From the NCBI GenBank assembly GCA_014773175.1, contig VXCM01000943.1, positions 62,001 to 126,000 on the forward strand: a stretch of 64,000 nucleotides of DNA. Reading direction: 5' to 3'. Positions 12,401 through 24,289 of this stretch are shown one piece after another; within the stretch, counting starts at the first letter, position 1, and the number at the start of each line of letters is the position of its first letter. This stretch comes from Lucifuga dentata. Lineage: Eukaryota; Chordata; Actinopteri; Ophidiiformes; Bythitidae. The translations under genes were made by a program, and so were the position numbers. A model generated the notes under the pieces. It was not told the origin of the DNA, did no database searches, and worked only from the letters and a program-made list of their open reading frames with translations.

Positions 12401-15400
12401 GGAATTCAGATTACCTGCAGCAGTTGGCTGAGGTGAAACATCACAGAGCAGGAGACTCATTTTTCACTGCCTTTAGGATTCAGCTCTGCCTTCCTTTGTA
12501 TTTCACTTCATACAAAGAGAAAGTGAAGGAAGGTGCACAGGCGTGATCAGCACACACATAAAGGACCTGAAAATTCTTTGTTGTCCGACCTTGACAATTA
12601 ATTTGGAAGAACTGCTTTCCCAGCCTGTCAGAAGAATTTCACTCAGAGGGTGGGGAGGAGAGAGAGAGAGAGAGAGAGAGAGCTCTTAATGTGGATGAGG
12701 ATGGAGTAACACTGCTATTGACTGACGCCCACTCCACACTCCAGCACACAGCAGAGCTCAGTTCTTAGAGGAAACCTCTCAGGCTCAAGGACAGCCTCAC
12801 AGAGATGCATTCATCATATTCATTGGAACCACAACTCATGTTCAAACTGGGCACTTACAAGTACAAACATTTCTGATGGACCTGAGCAGTTGGGCAAAGG
12901 CTGTTTACATGACAACCGCAGAAACAGGAAAATGAAAAGAAGCTTTAGAAGGATTACTGCAGAAGACTGCAAACGTATTAAGCGAATACAACTGAATCAA
13001 ACGGGCAGAAAATTTTAAACGTGCCAGGCTTTTTTTTTTTTTTTTTTTTTTTCATTTTGCTGCATTATGCCCCCATTTGGCCTTGAGAGACTCAATGCAA
13101 CCTGCACTGTATTTGATAAAAGAAAGAAAGAAAACATTTGTTGCCTTCTGTGATGCTGGTCGACATGTTTATATCCCAGATGTTGTGTATTTGGTCCACA
13201 TGTTCATTGACCTTATCGTTCCATGTGCAACACAAGCTGTCCCTGTCACTGCAACAGCTGGAGCAGCTCTGGCTTAGTATAGCTTCCCTACATCTCAAAC
13301 ACAAACCATACTGATAGGACTGTTCAAGAAAATCGCTCAGTAATCCTTTGGTATGATGGCGTGATTTGTGAGATAATAGTGTGAGACGTCACAAATGAAA
13401 ACTGCCCCGTCTCCTTGTCAAAATGTTAAGATTAGAACAATGTGGAATTTCTCCATGAAGCATCACTTTCCCCTCATTTCAAAGAGGCATCGACGTCATT
13501 TCAAAGTAGCACACCTTAGAGATCAAAGTCATCTTATTCTTAGCTCGAGACGTGCTTTCAAAGTGAACGTGGCCCATTTTCTACGCACTTTTTAATTAGC
13601 TTTATTGTACTCAATTATGAATTCATCTTATTTTGTCATATGTTGTCAGTGGCGTAATTGGTGAATGCGAAACCGTTTCATTTCCCTCCGTATGTTTCAG
13701 AAATGTTCAGCAGAAATGTTCACTACATCCAAGTAGGTTACACAGACGTTTCCTCCCCACAGCAGAATGAAAGTTGACACATTACCAATCAATACAGAAG
13801 TCAGTCCTTCATCTATATTTGTCTATCGATCGCTGTGGTCTCTCTCACGCTTTACTGCCCGTCAGGTGTTTCAAGGCCTTAGGGGTCACTGATATTTTAC
13901 GCAAACACCAGCACGTATAATGCTTGTATGCACACACACGTAAATACACTCACACTCTATTTACACAACATACACACGAGTTTGCACACAATCCAACATG
14001 ATACGTCTCTGAAGGTTATCAGTCATCCAGGTCATTGGATAGCAGCAGTACTTCAAGACAACAGGATGTGTTGTTTAGTCTGGAAGACCCTCTTGATGAC
14101 CATATTATGGGCAGAAAGACAGATGGTTTGAAATCGAAGTTGAGGAAACCTACTTACAATGCTGTCATATCTCTATCCCAGCGCTGTGAGTTTCAGAGCA
14201 GTTTGCACATCCATTCATTTGACTCTGCTGACTCCCAATGACTCTCAGGTGACTGCAACAACCCTCATGTCACCCAAGGAGTCACCTAGCAAACAACTCT
14301 GAGAGGATAAATAGTAGTTTACTGCCCACCCCTCATTCAGAACTGAAGAAGCTACTTAGATGAATGTATAGTTGCCTTGAACTACCACTGTTGGATATGC
14401 TGTTGATGCACAATCCCTTAGGAGTTTGGATGTAGTCCTTCAGATTTCATGTACTTCATGTTATGGGCCTTCAAACGCTGTAGGAAGACCACTTCTTCAT
14501 GCTTGTAATATTTTTGGAGGGTACTGAATTGACTGAGTTGACAAAAATCCAGTCTGTTCTTTTGTGCAAAAATCTTCACGTGACATTGTCAAACTTTTGG
14601 CCCACAGCGAAAGAAATTTAATAAATTATTAAAGATCACCTTGTGCCATAGAATGACTGTGGCCTCTCTATGTGCCTCTTTTCTTTCTATTCCATTATGT
14701 AAAAAAAATGAAACACCTGTGGATTCTACTCCCTACTCTTTTCCCCAGAAAAGATAAAATGCATGCTTTGACATTGAGCATACATACGTTTAAAGTATTA
14801 AACTCAGAGGTCAGACCTTCATGCATAGGATGTGTGTTTTGTCCCTTTTGTCAAATGACTCACCTTTAGAGAACCAAAGCGGTAACAGTTTCTTTTCATG
14901 CAACACAGGCTAGGTCTTTCTTGCCAGGATCCACTTAATTTAATTGTTTACTTTCATTTACATTAATACAAGAATGGCAGCATAATTCTAATAAATACAA
15001 CATATACCCCCACATTCCCCTATCTATTATTACTTCAAGCATTTAGGGCTGCCATTAACATATATTTTCTTTATGAGTTCTGTCTGAATTCTTGATTAAC
15101 TAATGAATCATTTAGTAAGTTAGAAATACTATGACTAAATTCCTGTTATGTTCTCAGTGACTGAAAATTTCTCATTTTGTCTTAACATCAGTCAAAAACC
15201 TGAAAGTTAACCCATCAACCCAGAGACAAGCAGCAAATCATTTATCAGTTGTTAAATGATTTAAATGATTAACTGATTTTCAAGAATAATCAGTTAATCA
15301 TTCATTCTAACATTAAAAGCAATATTTAAGTGTTTTTAAAATGCTTCAGCTTTTTCAGGGATACTTCCACAGGAGTAAGAGAGCTGCCCAAAGCTTTCAT

Positions 15401-18400
15401 TATCAGTAAAGTCTGCTCATATGCTGACTTTACTTCTACACCTCACAAACCTCTATTAATGTAGAGTTGAAATTTCTTCTTGAAAGGACTCGCTGGGGAG
15501 CTAGCAGTTATGCTAGTTAGCTGTTAAGCTCTCATAGAAGTATATTATTTACATACAAAAATTCAAATGTTCATAAAAATGAAAGTACAACATTGAAAGA
15601 GGTGAGAAAAAGAAAATCACCAACCCTCTAGTAAAAAATTCTCAATCATCTTAAGCCCACAACATTGAACCTTGAAACATTGAAAAATATTTTCAATAAA
15701 TACCAAATTCCACTTTTTACACTTTCCCATTCCACCTGTCTGTCTCTCACGTCTCATGGTCTAAGTCCTTCTTTCATGTATTTTGTCCCCTGCTTCCACA
15801 AATCCCCTTCATGGCTGAACTGGACTTAGGAAGTGAAATCAATAAGACCTCCTCGCCTTTGCTGGGATTCACAGCAGATTTTAAAAGACGCTTTGAGAAA
15901 GAGGCAGTCAGGATGGTCTATTGTTTCATTTATGAATCCAATTCATCTGAACTATCACTATATGTAAGTCACAGCTGAACTAAAGTAAATCTATAGAGAC
16001 GCAGACACGAAGGCACGTAGACCTGGACAATGGCAGTTACCACACACCAACATAAATAAATGCATTTTTCTTCACTCTCCTGAAAGCACAGTGAAGCTTA
16101 TCCAGAACGACATGCTGACAGCAGATATTACATCCCCATTAGGTGAAGACAGTGGAACTGAAAGTGCTGCCACATGTAATAGATCCAATAATCCGTTGTG
16201 TATGTCAAGGAAGAGATGAATCTTCAAACTCTCTTCATGTGGAGAACGACCCATCATAGTCACGTTCAGCCACTGCCTCCTGTCCGGTAAAGATGGATGA
16301 AAACCCATCCATGTCTTCAGCTCTCCAGCATTATCCAGATGATGACAGACGGATATCTGATCCAAAGTATTAAACTGGAGTTCTGTGACTTCACAGCAGT
16401 GTTGCATTTATTTTATTCCAGAGGTTTTAAAAACATTACTGGGTATATTGTGCAATATGTAAATACTGTGCTTGAAGAAAACTGAAAGTGAGGATAAATT
16501 TACTGACACATGCCACTGCTGATCGAGGAAACCAATGCTGCGTTCAAGAACTCTCCTTTAGATTTTACTTAATTTTTGAAGTTGTCAATACTCGATGCAG
16601 CCCAAATGGACCCAAAACTTTTATTGACTGTTATTTTATTTTAGCAATCAAGATGCATTGGCAGATTGAAGGGAACAAAATTAAGATAGAAAATTATAAA
16701 AATGTTGAAAATTAGGCTGGGAAATTTGCAAACATTTCTTTACTGTCCCATTACTGTGCCATTTAGTCCTGTACATAGACACTGGAACTATTTTTCTTTC
16801 TTTTCTTTTTCTTTTTTTTTTTTTTTTTTTTNTTTTTTTTTTTTTTTTTTGAATCTAAACAACTGGGAACTGTAGGAAGATTAGGACTTTTGGGTGCGCT
16901 GGGAAATAAAATATGAGTGAAAAAGTTATTTAAATAGTTTTTTCTATGATTTTAATGTTGAACAATGATTTTAAAATAGTTAAAAAATGAAAACGGTGTA
17001 TTTATTACTTTGTTGGATTGTTCATGTTTGTGCTTTAACTTCACAACAACATTCCTTCTAGCACCTGAAAGCAGCACCAGATCAAATCCTGTCTTCACTC
17101 ACAAAGTCACCGGGACTTACAGTCGACACATCCTTCACTAAATGTCAGCAGCATCTTTTGTCCTTCAGTATTATACAGGTATCTGGTGTTGACATGGTGG
17201 AGGGCACAGCTCAATAGCTAATGCTGCTAGGATGAAAACAGCAGACATTAGACCACTGGAAAATTCAATATCAATTAATGCAGGATTCAAAGCTCAGTTT
17301 GACACAGCAGTTAGCGTTTCCTCCTTGAACAGCAAGAGAGAGGTACTCAAACTCAGCCCCAAGGGACTCTGGGGATTAGTTGCACAGTCAATACATGAGT
17401 TGCTTTTCTGGTTTTGGTCCCCCCCCCCCNCCCCCCCCCCCGTCTTATATGTCTCTCTATTGTATGCTCTGCTGATCACAATCAAGCTGCAGTGCTGTAA
17501 GGAGAGCTCAAAAATGGAATGGTGCCTTCCCTTGCTATGCTCTATAGACCATTAGTGACTGTCTGTCCATCCATCCATCCATCCATCCATCCATCCATCC
17601 ATCCACTTATCTTGTGCAGGGTTGTGGAGGGCTTTGGCCCTCCACAACCCTGAGGTGTAGGGTACACCCTGAAAAGGTCACCATCAAAACAAACAAACAA
17701 ACAAACTGCTAATTGATAATTGGGTTTTATCTAATTTTCATTATCACTATTTGGTTTCATCTGTCAGTCAAGACTCGTTCATGGTGATTAATATTGAAAT
17801 TATCTGTAAATTAGCTATAATATAAGCAGTATGTTTATGCAATCAAACCCATTTTAATTCTGCATTACACTAGCAGCGAGGGCTCCAGCATTGGCTAAGC
17901 TAGTGAAACATGTTGATTAGCCATTTTTCCTGATAACTGGATGACATTAGCTGTATCTGACAGCAATTATAGCTGAAGTGAAAATTCTCTAAATGTGTAA
18001 ATGCTTGTACACGTTACCTGCGTGTAATGACCCCTCACAGGCATCAAAGCTGTAAATGTCCCTCCTTCAGTGCAGCTCAGAGCTCTGCCGCTGTTCAGCA
18101 CCACACACCTCTGCTCCTCTGAGTGTGTGCAGACCAGACAGCGACAACATTTCGCCTTTATGAAAATCAATATAACATTATGACTGATACCCTTCTGTGT
18201 GTTGATATTTTATTCCTACACTTGAGATTTTTGGTGTGTAAATTGATTTATTTATCATGAATGGGACAGGTATGCTGCTATAAAATGTACTCAGTAGTGA
18301 AATATTAATTTCCATATTCCATTTTATCTAGGAATAATATTGGAAGAATGATAAAGATTTCAAGTTTTTATTTCTTTATTACAAAATACTAATATTTACT

Positions 18401-19229
18401 TAATACTAATATTTACTATATAGTGGTATTTTGGTATATGGAACTATATCAACAGCTCTTGTCAGCCTCAGAATAAACAGTATGCTGTGGACACATTACA
18501 TACAGTCTGCACATTTATCTGCACGTTTAAAGTAGATGTTAAACATTCATTGAGCAAAATATAATATGTATCTTCTAATCTTTGGATCATCAGCGGACAT
18601 GTCCATTGAATCCAGCTTGCATCTGTTTTTAGTGTGATTATAGTCATGTCCTCTTGGTCAGCGGGCCTGAACTCCAAAGAGGATTAATAATCTGAGATCA
18701 TTTCATGTGTTGACCTTTAACCTGGGAAATAAAAGCCTGTGCTCCTTTAAAGAATTGCTCTGCCCATTATTATAGTGAAGGATGATTTTTTTTTTTTTTT
18801 TTTTTGTGGCATGCTTATGGACATTTTAAGTTTTCACACTACATTACTGTATTTCAGACTCAGAAATGAAAAGTGGTTTATTGCAACAGTATTGCTGGAT
18901 AGTTTTTGTGTGAGAGGCTCTGTACTTGTAAATGTTTAAGAGTAGTAGTAGTAGTAGTATTAGTACTGGGATTAGTGTCTGTAGATACTGAACACCACAA
19001 GAAAACATAAGCTTTATATCTTCCAATAAAAGAAAGCTTTTTATATCGCCTGTGTACTGCTGAGTCACACCCTCATTTCCTGTCCATCCCAGATGCATCC
19101 AAGATGTCCCAGGACGTCCCAGAGGACTTCGACATTAACATGGACGACCCAGAGACCGAGAAAGCGGCCGTCGCCATCCAATCCCAGTTCAGGAAGTTCC
19201 AGAAGAAGAAGCGTGATGAGAAGTCCTAG
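9205..19229 (+). CDS. pcp4: pcp4 (Purkinje cell protein 4, PEP-19), partial: coding exons 2 and 3
   Basis: Small cytosolic neuronal protein whose IQ motif binds calmodulin and speeds calcium exchange at its C-terminal lobe (known for the family). Two exons are visible, 9205-9256 and 19093-19229, joined by a phase-1 GT-AG intron of 9.8 kb. Exon 2 encodes [17 protein letters not shown], with the same 52-bp length and phases as I recall for human PCP4. Exon 3 encodes the acidic stretch [20 protein letters not shown] followed by [15 protein letters not shown] and a stop. With a three-residue exon 1 the protein would be 65 aa, against 62 in human. The paralogue pcp4l1 is the main alternative. Convergent dscam next door favours pcp4. 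Confidence 0.93.
9446..9482. repeat. (GA)n microsatellite in pcp4 intron 2
   Basis: A pure AG run about 190 bp after exon 2, followed by a short (CA)n at 9529-9544. Confidence 0.95.
9835..9918. repeat. AT-rich palindromic microsatellite (TATATATCTATATATAGATA)
   Basis: About 80 bp of alternating TA with CTATA and TAGATA interruptions. Both strands are open in several frames, so it yields paired meaningless Ile/Tyr ORFs. It can fold into a cruciform. Confidence 0.9.
11120..11420. other. Possible conserved non-coding element with an octamer site
   Basis: A non-repetitive block in pcp4 intron 2 containing a perfect POU octamer ATGCAAAT at 11270-11277, TTAATTAAAG at 11237, and GATCAATCTTAATCGATTG at 11207. 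This cluster resembles vertebrate developmental enhancers. The function is inferred only from motif content. Confidence 0.3.
12660..12682. repeat. (GA)n microsatellite
   Basis: A short pure AG run in pcp4 intron 2. Confidence 0.9.
13320..13700. other. Possible enhancer with two CRE-like sites
   Basis: A non-repetitive block in pcp4 intron 2. GACGTCAC at 13385-13392 and GACGTCAT at 13492-13499 are near-consensus CREB/ATF sites about 107 bp apart, followed by TTTTTAATTAGC and CAATTATGAATT homeodomain-type cores. CpG-containing motifs are rare in the surrounding intron. Confidence 0.3.
14010..14400 (+). repeat. Decayed retroelement-like repeat, copy 1
   Basis: Related to 50660-50940: shared landmarks are TTTGCAC(A/C)TCCATTCAT, TCAGAGGATAAAT, and GAA(C/G)TACTT(A/G)(G/A)(A/G)TGA. 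Its left part still reads [12 protein letters not shown], like the C-terminal end of a fish retroelement polyprotein family. Class not assigned; probably 3'-end material. Confidence 0.5.
17564..17650. repeat. (ATCC)n repeat with adjoining LINE/SINE-tail fragment and hairpin
   Basis: About 40 bp of ATCC repeat runs into CTTATCTTGTGCAGGG and, further on, GGTGTAGGGTACACCCTG. This resembles the 3' end of a common fish retroelement. A perfect 14-bp inverted repeat with a 4-nt loop lies at 17619-17632 / 17637-17650. A short (AAAC)n follows at 17688. Confidence 0.75.
19093..19229 (+). CDS. pcp4: pcp4 terminal coding exon (acidic segment and IQ motif)
   Basis: The acceptor CCCAG ends at 19092. The first two bases (AT) complete the Asp codon begun in exon 2. 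The exon then encodes [17 protein letters not shown], the [20 protein letters not shown] calmodulin-binding IQ motif, and a short RDEKS tail before TAG at 19227-19229. The exon opens with an ATG that is out of frame. An in-frame ATG in good context sits at 19104. Confidence 0.96.
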
Positions 19230-19781
19230 TGAGCCCCATGTTGCTCTGCCACTGTGTGTAGAGACGGCAGGATGGCACAATGACAGTGGTGTGACGTTTG
19301 CATGTAAACAAATTCATACCTGTACAAACTCCAGGGGTTGTGGTGGGGTTGGGGGAGAATGCAATAGCCTGTTGATCATATAACATGTCTGTGAATTTTC
19401 ATAATAACTCCTATTATTATAATAATTATTTGTTTTCTTTATTCTATATACAATGGTAACAGAAAGAGTTATGAAAATCTGTTTTCTGTTCTACCATAGG
19501 TGTCCCATATTATATAGTTGTGTTAGAATATGTTTTTGTACTTATCCCAGCCTCTTAGCTATACCTCACGTCATCACTTTCTGTATTTCTCACAATAGAT
19601 TTTCCAAATGCACCTGAGCACTATGAGCTTTGTGAGTAGATGGAGCAAAAGTGATGTTAGAACAAAGAAACTTTTTGAGAAATTGAGCCTGGAGGATTCC
19701 ATCCTGAACAGAATATTTCACTGAGAGGCATTTTTTTTCTTATCTGCATGGTACTATCAAACTGTCTGTCAGTGTACATTA

Positions 19782-19791
19782 AATAAATAAA
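19782..19791 (+). promoter_or_regulatory. pcp4: Candidate pcp4 polyadenylation signal
   Basis: Two overlapping AATAAA hexamers lie about 555 bp after the pcp4 stop, followed by a GT-rich stretch (CTCTGTGTGG). No stronger signal lies between. This would give a 3' UTR of about 0.57 kb. Placement is inferred. Confidence 0.4.
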
Positions 19792-21837
19792 GGCTCTGTG
19801 TGGAACATGTGTGCAGTTCATATTAATACACACGTTTTGAGATGAAAAACCCTGAGCTTCTGAACGCAGTATGTCTGATACATTATTACAGCACATAATG
19901 CAGACAAAGCAGTGGGATAAGTGCAGTTTTTATTGAATGCAGTCCCTCCTCAACTTAATGATCTCCAAGTAGGGCCAATTTGATATACATATATACGCCT
20001 CCACAAATACATTATATTGTAGTGTAGGTAAATATCTGCTCATTAAGTACTCAGTGATTTGAAAAGGTAATTTCTGTCATCTCAAATTTCAGAGAGTGAG
20101 AGCAGTATGTCTGAAAAAATGTATTTTGGTCGATTTGTCTTACTTGCCCATCTGCTGCTCAATACTTTCTTTGACTTTGTTTTAGCACTCTGTGCGCTGC
20201 CAAGATTTTAGCAGCCAGCAGCTGTCATAAACACGTTTTTCTGCTTGATTTTAAAAATGATCAGAGAACAGCATAATGCTTCCATCAATAGACACTGCTA
20301 GCAAATTTTACATTTCATCATTAGCTTACATGTAAAGCATAACATTTGCAGGTGTTGTAACTAATAATCCATCTAACATATAGTTTAATCTAGATGCAAA
20401 TATACTTGACATAGCTAATTTTGAAAGTAATGAGATAAATGGCATCCTTTAAGTCTATCCTTATAGCTGTAGAGAACCAGCTGCATAACACAATTAGTAT
20501 TGCTAATACAGTGGAGATACCAAGATTTTTATGATGCTACATTATGATACATAATGTGAAAACATGAATAAGGGATTACACATCACATGAAAGCTTTAGT
20601 TGTAGTGCTGCTGCTCTATTTGTTGTACTTTCATTTTACAGGAAATTAAGGGGTAAAAACAGCATGAGTTTAAACTCTTAAAGGTTAAGGAGAAGTTGCA
20701 CTGATCCTCTTACAATCAGGATAATGAGACTGCATTAGTGGATAGCTGAACTGTATTATATCAAGGTCAGGCACAACCTTTGCACCCCAGAGAATTGATC
20801 CTTACTGCAGATCTTCTTTGTAAGCCTAGAAGTTAAACTGCCGAGTGCTCCCAATTCCTTGACAGCCATAGCCCGATGGTTGACAGTGGGGGAAAAAAAA
20901 CGTGAAAGAAAACTATCAGTTACGTTTTTATATAGTCTCTAAATTTGCATAACAATCAGTCAAATGTATGGATGACATAAATATGCAAATCCATTTTAAA
21001 AGTGTGGCTCATTTCCTGCTGAAAGAGTGAAAAAATCCTCATGAATAATAAACCATGTACAAAGCAGGTTTGGTGCCATAGCTGAGGGCTCTGCTGAGTT
21101 CTTCAAATTAACAGTGTAGTGGCCTTTAGAGCTGCTGTGAAGGTCACTGTAACGTGGAAATAAAAGATCCACTTCCTTGTTTGTTTGCTTGCTTGTTTTG
21201 TTTTTTCCCCCACATGAATACTAAAAAGGATCCTGAGAAGTCAACTGCAGGCCCACAGAGAATAACACCTAACCTGAGGCTCTGCTCTGCTCCTAAAACA
21301 GGAAGATAGGCATGTAATCTCTCCTCTCCTGAAAAGCAGTGTGATTTTCTCCTCCCAGCTGATGGAGAGAGGGAGCGTAGGAGGCTGACAGTGAACTGTG
21401 TCATTGCCTCTGGGTGTTCACTGTGCCCCCAGAGTGTGGCTGGATTGGAAGTTGAACTTCTCTCACCTATAAATTGGAGACAGATTGCAGTGTCATGGGC
21501 TCAGAGCAGAACTGTAGTATTATGAAGTTGGACTGGAGCTTAAAGTCAACAGAAGCAGCCTGAGTAAAAACTGCGGGGCTCGTCCATGGCTGGGGACAAT
21601 TGTATGGGGACACATGGTCTGAAACCATGTTTTGTGGTGAGAAATTCCACACAGAGAATGAGACTGCCTTATATTCTATATGCCTGCAGTGAAGAATGTC
21701 ACTCAGACAGCTGAATGAATCTTTAATATCCAAAGGTGGGGGGGATGGGATGTCTACACCTTGTGTCAATAAAAGCAACACATGTGATGTAGATGGAGTA
21801 CAGAGATATAAAGTTGTTGTAACTACAGTTGCAATAA

Positions 21838-22273
21838 AGGAACATATTGGGCTTTATTGGGTTTAAGCCCAATAAATACTACCTGCATACACGTTATGCA
21901 TGTTACTAACAACCAATTATAAAACAGTACTTTAGTTTTCCTGTTATTTTACCAAATCCCCTAATCTTTCAGAATCAACTGTCAACAGCCATCTTCTCCT
22001 AGGGCGATACTCCCTGGCGATGACATACATTGCCCTCCATGCAGCTCTCTATTAGACAAATTAACTAAAAAACATTTTTTCAAGTCTATACAAATCGATT
22101 TTTATAGCATACTGGAATGAAACTCAAACCAATGGCAGTCTAGAAGGCAGGACAAACAATTCTAAATAGTTACCTCTACACTTACATCTTTTGGGAAATG
22201 GTTGTCAGTAACATAACTTGTATGCAGGTTGAGCATACTGGGCTCAAATATGCAAAATCGCTGGTATTGTCCT
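21838..22273. mobile_element. TTAA-type inverted-repeat MITE, copy 1
   Basis: Right end TTGTCCT is followed by TTAA at 22274-22277. Left end is AGGAACAT, preceded by ATAA. The interior carries family markers: AAGCCCAATAAATACTACC near the left, ACCAATGGCAGTCT in the middle, and GGGCTCAAATATGCAAAATC near the right. About 436 bp. Confidence 0.7.
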
Positions 22274-23390
22274 TTAAGCATTTATGGTGTGTTACTATTT
22301 CCTTTTTTAAGTCTGGACGGCCAAACAAATCAATTTTACACTGTATGTTTGCTGGTAGTCATTAATCATCTATGCTTTTATAAAAACTGGCACTTCTGTG
22401 ATTGTGCCACACATGGTTGCCCACATTTTTATGTGCATATTTTTAAACATATTTCCTGGAAAATACAGGCACATCTGCTTATATTGGTTCACTTCATGCA
22501 TATCAGTGTGTGTACAGGCATTACAGAATAATGAAGACCGCCTCATGCATTCTTCCTGCTTCATTTGATAGACCCCTAGGTATTTCCTGTAACAGCATAA
22601 ACTCATAAACTCCCTGTGGATGGGAGATGGATGGTTTCACTATGTTTGATTTATTAAATTGATATTAGTCATCAGTAGCCTGCCACGCTAACAGTAACAT
22701 GATTTGATTTAATCAGAAAGTAAGTGAGCAGTGTGAGGAAAATCACTTTTAAAAAATAATGGCCTAAATATGAATGAATGACTGATACTTTTATTGAAAT
22801 TATTAACACAGAATTTCACATTATAAAGTAACTGTAATAGCTTTTAAAATAAATTTTATCAGGGCATAGCATCAGCCAATGTTCTCTCTCCGTTAGCTAC
22901 ACATTTTTGCCTACTAAGTGAATTTCTTTGCTATTTGGCACAGTATTTTTTTTTTTCCATGCAGTGAGGAGACAGAAAATTGTACGATGAAAGCCAAAAT
23001 CAGAACTTCCATAGAAAACGTTTGCTTGAGAACAAAGCAAAATTCAACTGTTTTTCTTAGACTGCTTCAAATTTCACATTCACATATAGCATAAAGACAT
23101 AACAGACAAGCTAAGTCTTTTACCAGCTTCATGTGAATTACATCTAAAAATAAATCAAAGCAATGGAAGCTGTGCTATATAACCTTGTCCAGTTTTAATA
23201 TTCTTGCACAGTGCAGTCTATTTTAGGATTGAATGCAAAACAACAAAAAATTCTCTTTTGTCACTCTTTCTATTGTCATTTTCCTCAGCGCTAATTTTTT
23301 TTAAAAATCTTAATGTGTGGATATTTCACTGGGCAAGAGGCTAAGTATCTGTAATATAAAGTGGACATCTTTTTTGCTGTTTCACTACTT

Positions 23391-23575
23391 ATCTCAAGCA
23401 CATTTCAAGTTTCTACAAGTTGATTTTTATATTGTACTGGAATGAACTGAAACCAATGGCAGTCTGAAGAAAATTCTAAAGTTCACTGCGCCAGTAGTAC
23501 ATTTTGGAAAATGGTCGGCAGTAATGTAACATGTATGTGGGTTATATTTATTGGTCTCAAACATGCAAAATCAAA
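23391..23575. mobile_element. Fragment of the same MITE family (right part only)
   Basis: Shares the central block (CAAGTTGATTTTTATATTG, GAACTGAAACCAATGGCAGT) and the right arm GGTCTCAAACATGCAAAATC with the full copies, but lacks recognisable termini. Confidence 0.6.
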
Positions 23576-24289
23576 TGACCAAATGATACTTTTGTTCATA
23601 ACTACAGTAAGCTAGAAGTCTAAGTAGTCTTAAAAGCATTCATAACCTTTGAACGGCAAGGATATCTTGAGCCTTAGGATGAATAAGCAACTGATGACCA
23701 ATGGATCATGGATTTATGTATGATACAGGGTGACAGTTGCTGTAGATGCTCCAATGCATGGTGAGTGAGCAGAGTAAGTCTGAAGAGAGTGGGACAGGCA
23801 GACGATATGGCGGGAGAGTAAACATAGAACATTGCTTTCTCCTGTACCATTGCAAAGAGAGGCGTCCTCCTCATCATGACACTTTAAATAACACCACAGT
23901 GAAAGTAAATGGCTGAATAGATTCTTTATCATGTGTTGTGTGCTGAAAGAAATATGTATGAAGATATACAGCAGTTAAAGATATACAGGAATATATGCTG
24001 CAGTAGTGAGATCACACAATGGGTCAAAAGATCCTGAGTGAATCATACACTCATTACCTCCAACATACCCATGGAAAGCTCCCTCCCATTCTGTCTGTTT
24101 GTGGTAGACAACTGTTTATTATGCCAAACATCTGAAAAGCCTTAGCTCCACCAAGGAGGTTATGTTTTCACCAAACATCTGTCTATTGGCTGGTATGTTG
24201 GTTTGGTTATTGGTTTGCAGGATTACTCAAAAGGTTATTGTTTTTACTGAAATTTATTTTATTGAAAATTTTCTGGTACAGGGTTTTTA

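Larger units (their letters stand above)
9257..19092 (+). other. pcp4: pcp4 intron 2
   Basis: A 9.8-kb GT-AG intron. It holds microsatellites (9446, 9835, 12660, 17564), poly-T runs, a dispersed repeat at 14010-14400, N gaps at 16832 and 17430 inside homopolymers, and two non-repetitive blocks that could be enhancers (11120-11420, 13320-13700). No further coding exon is expected, and none was seen. Confidence 0.8.

Noticed and set aside
16072..16407. 111-residue minus-strand ORF in pcp4 intron 2
   Set aside because: It reads like plausible protein in places, but I recognise no family, splice sites or neighbours. Not strong enough to call a gene.
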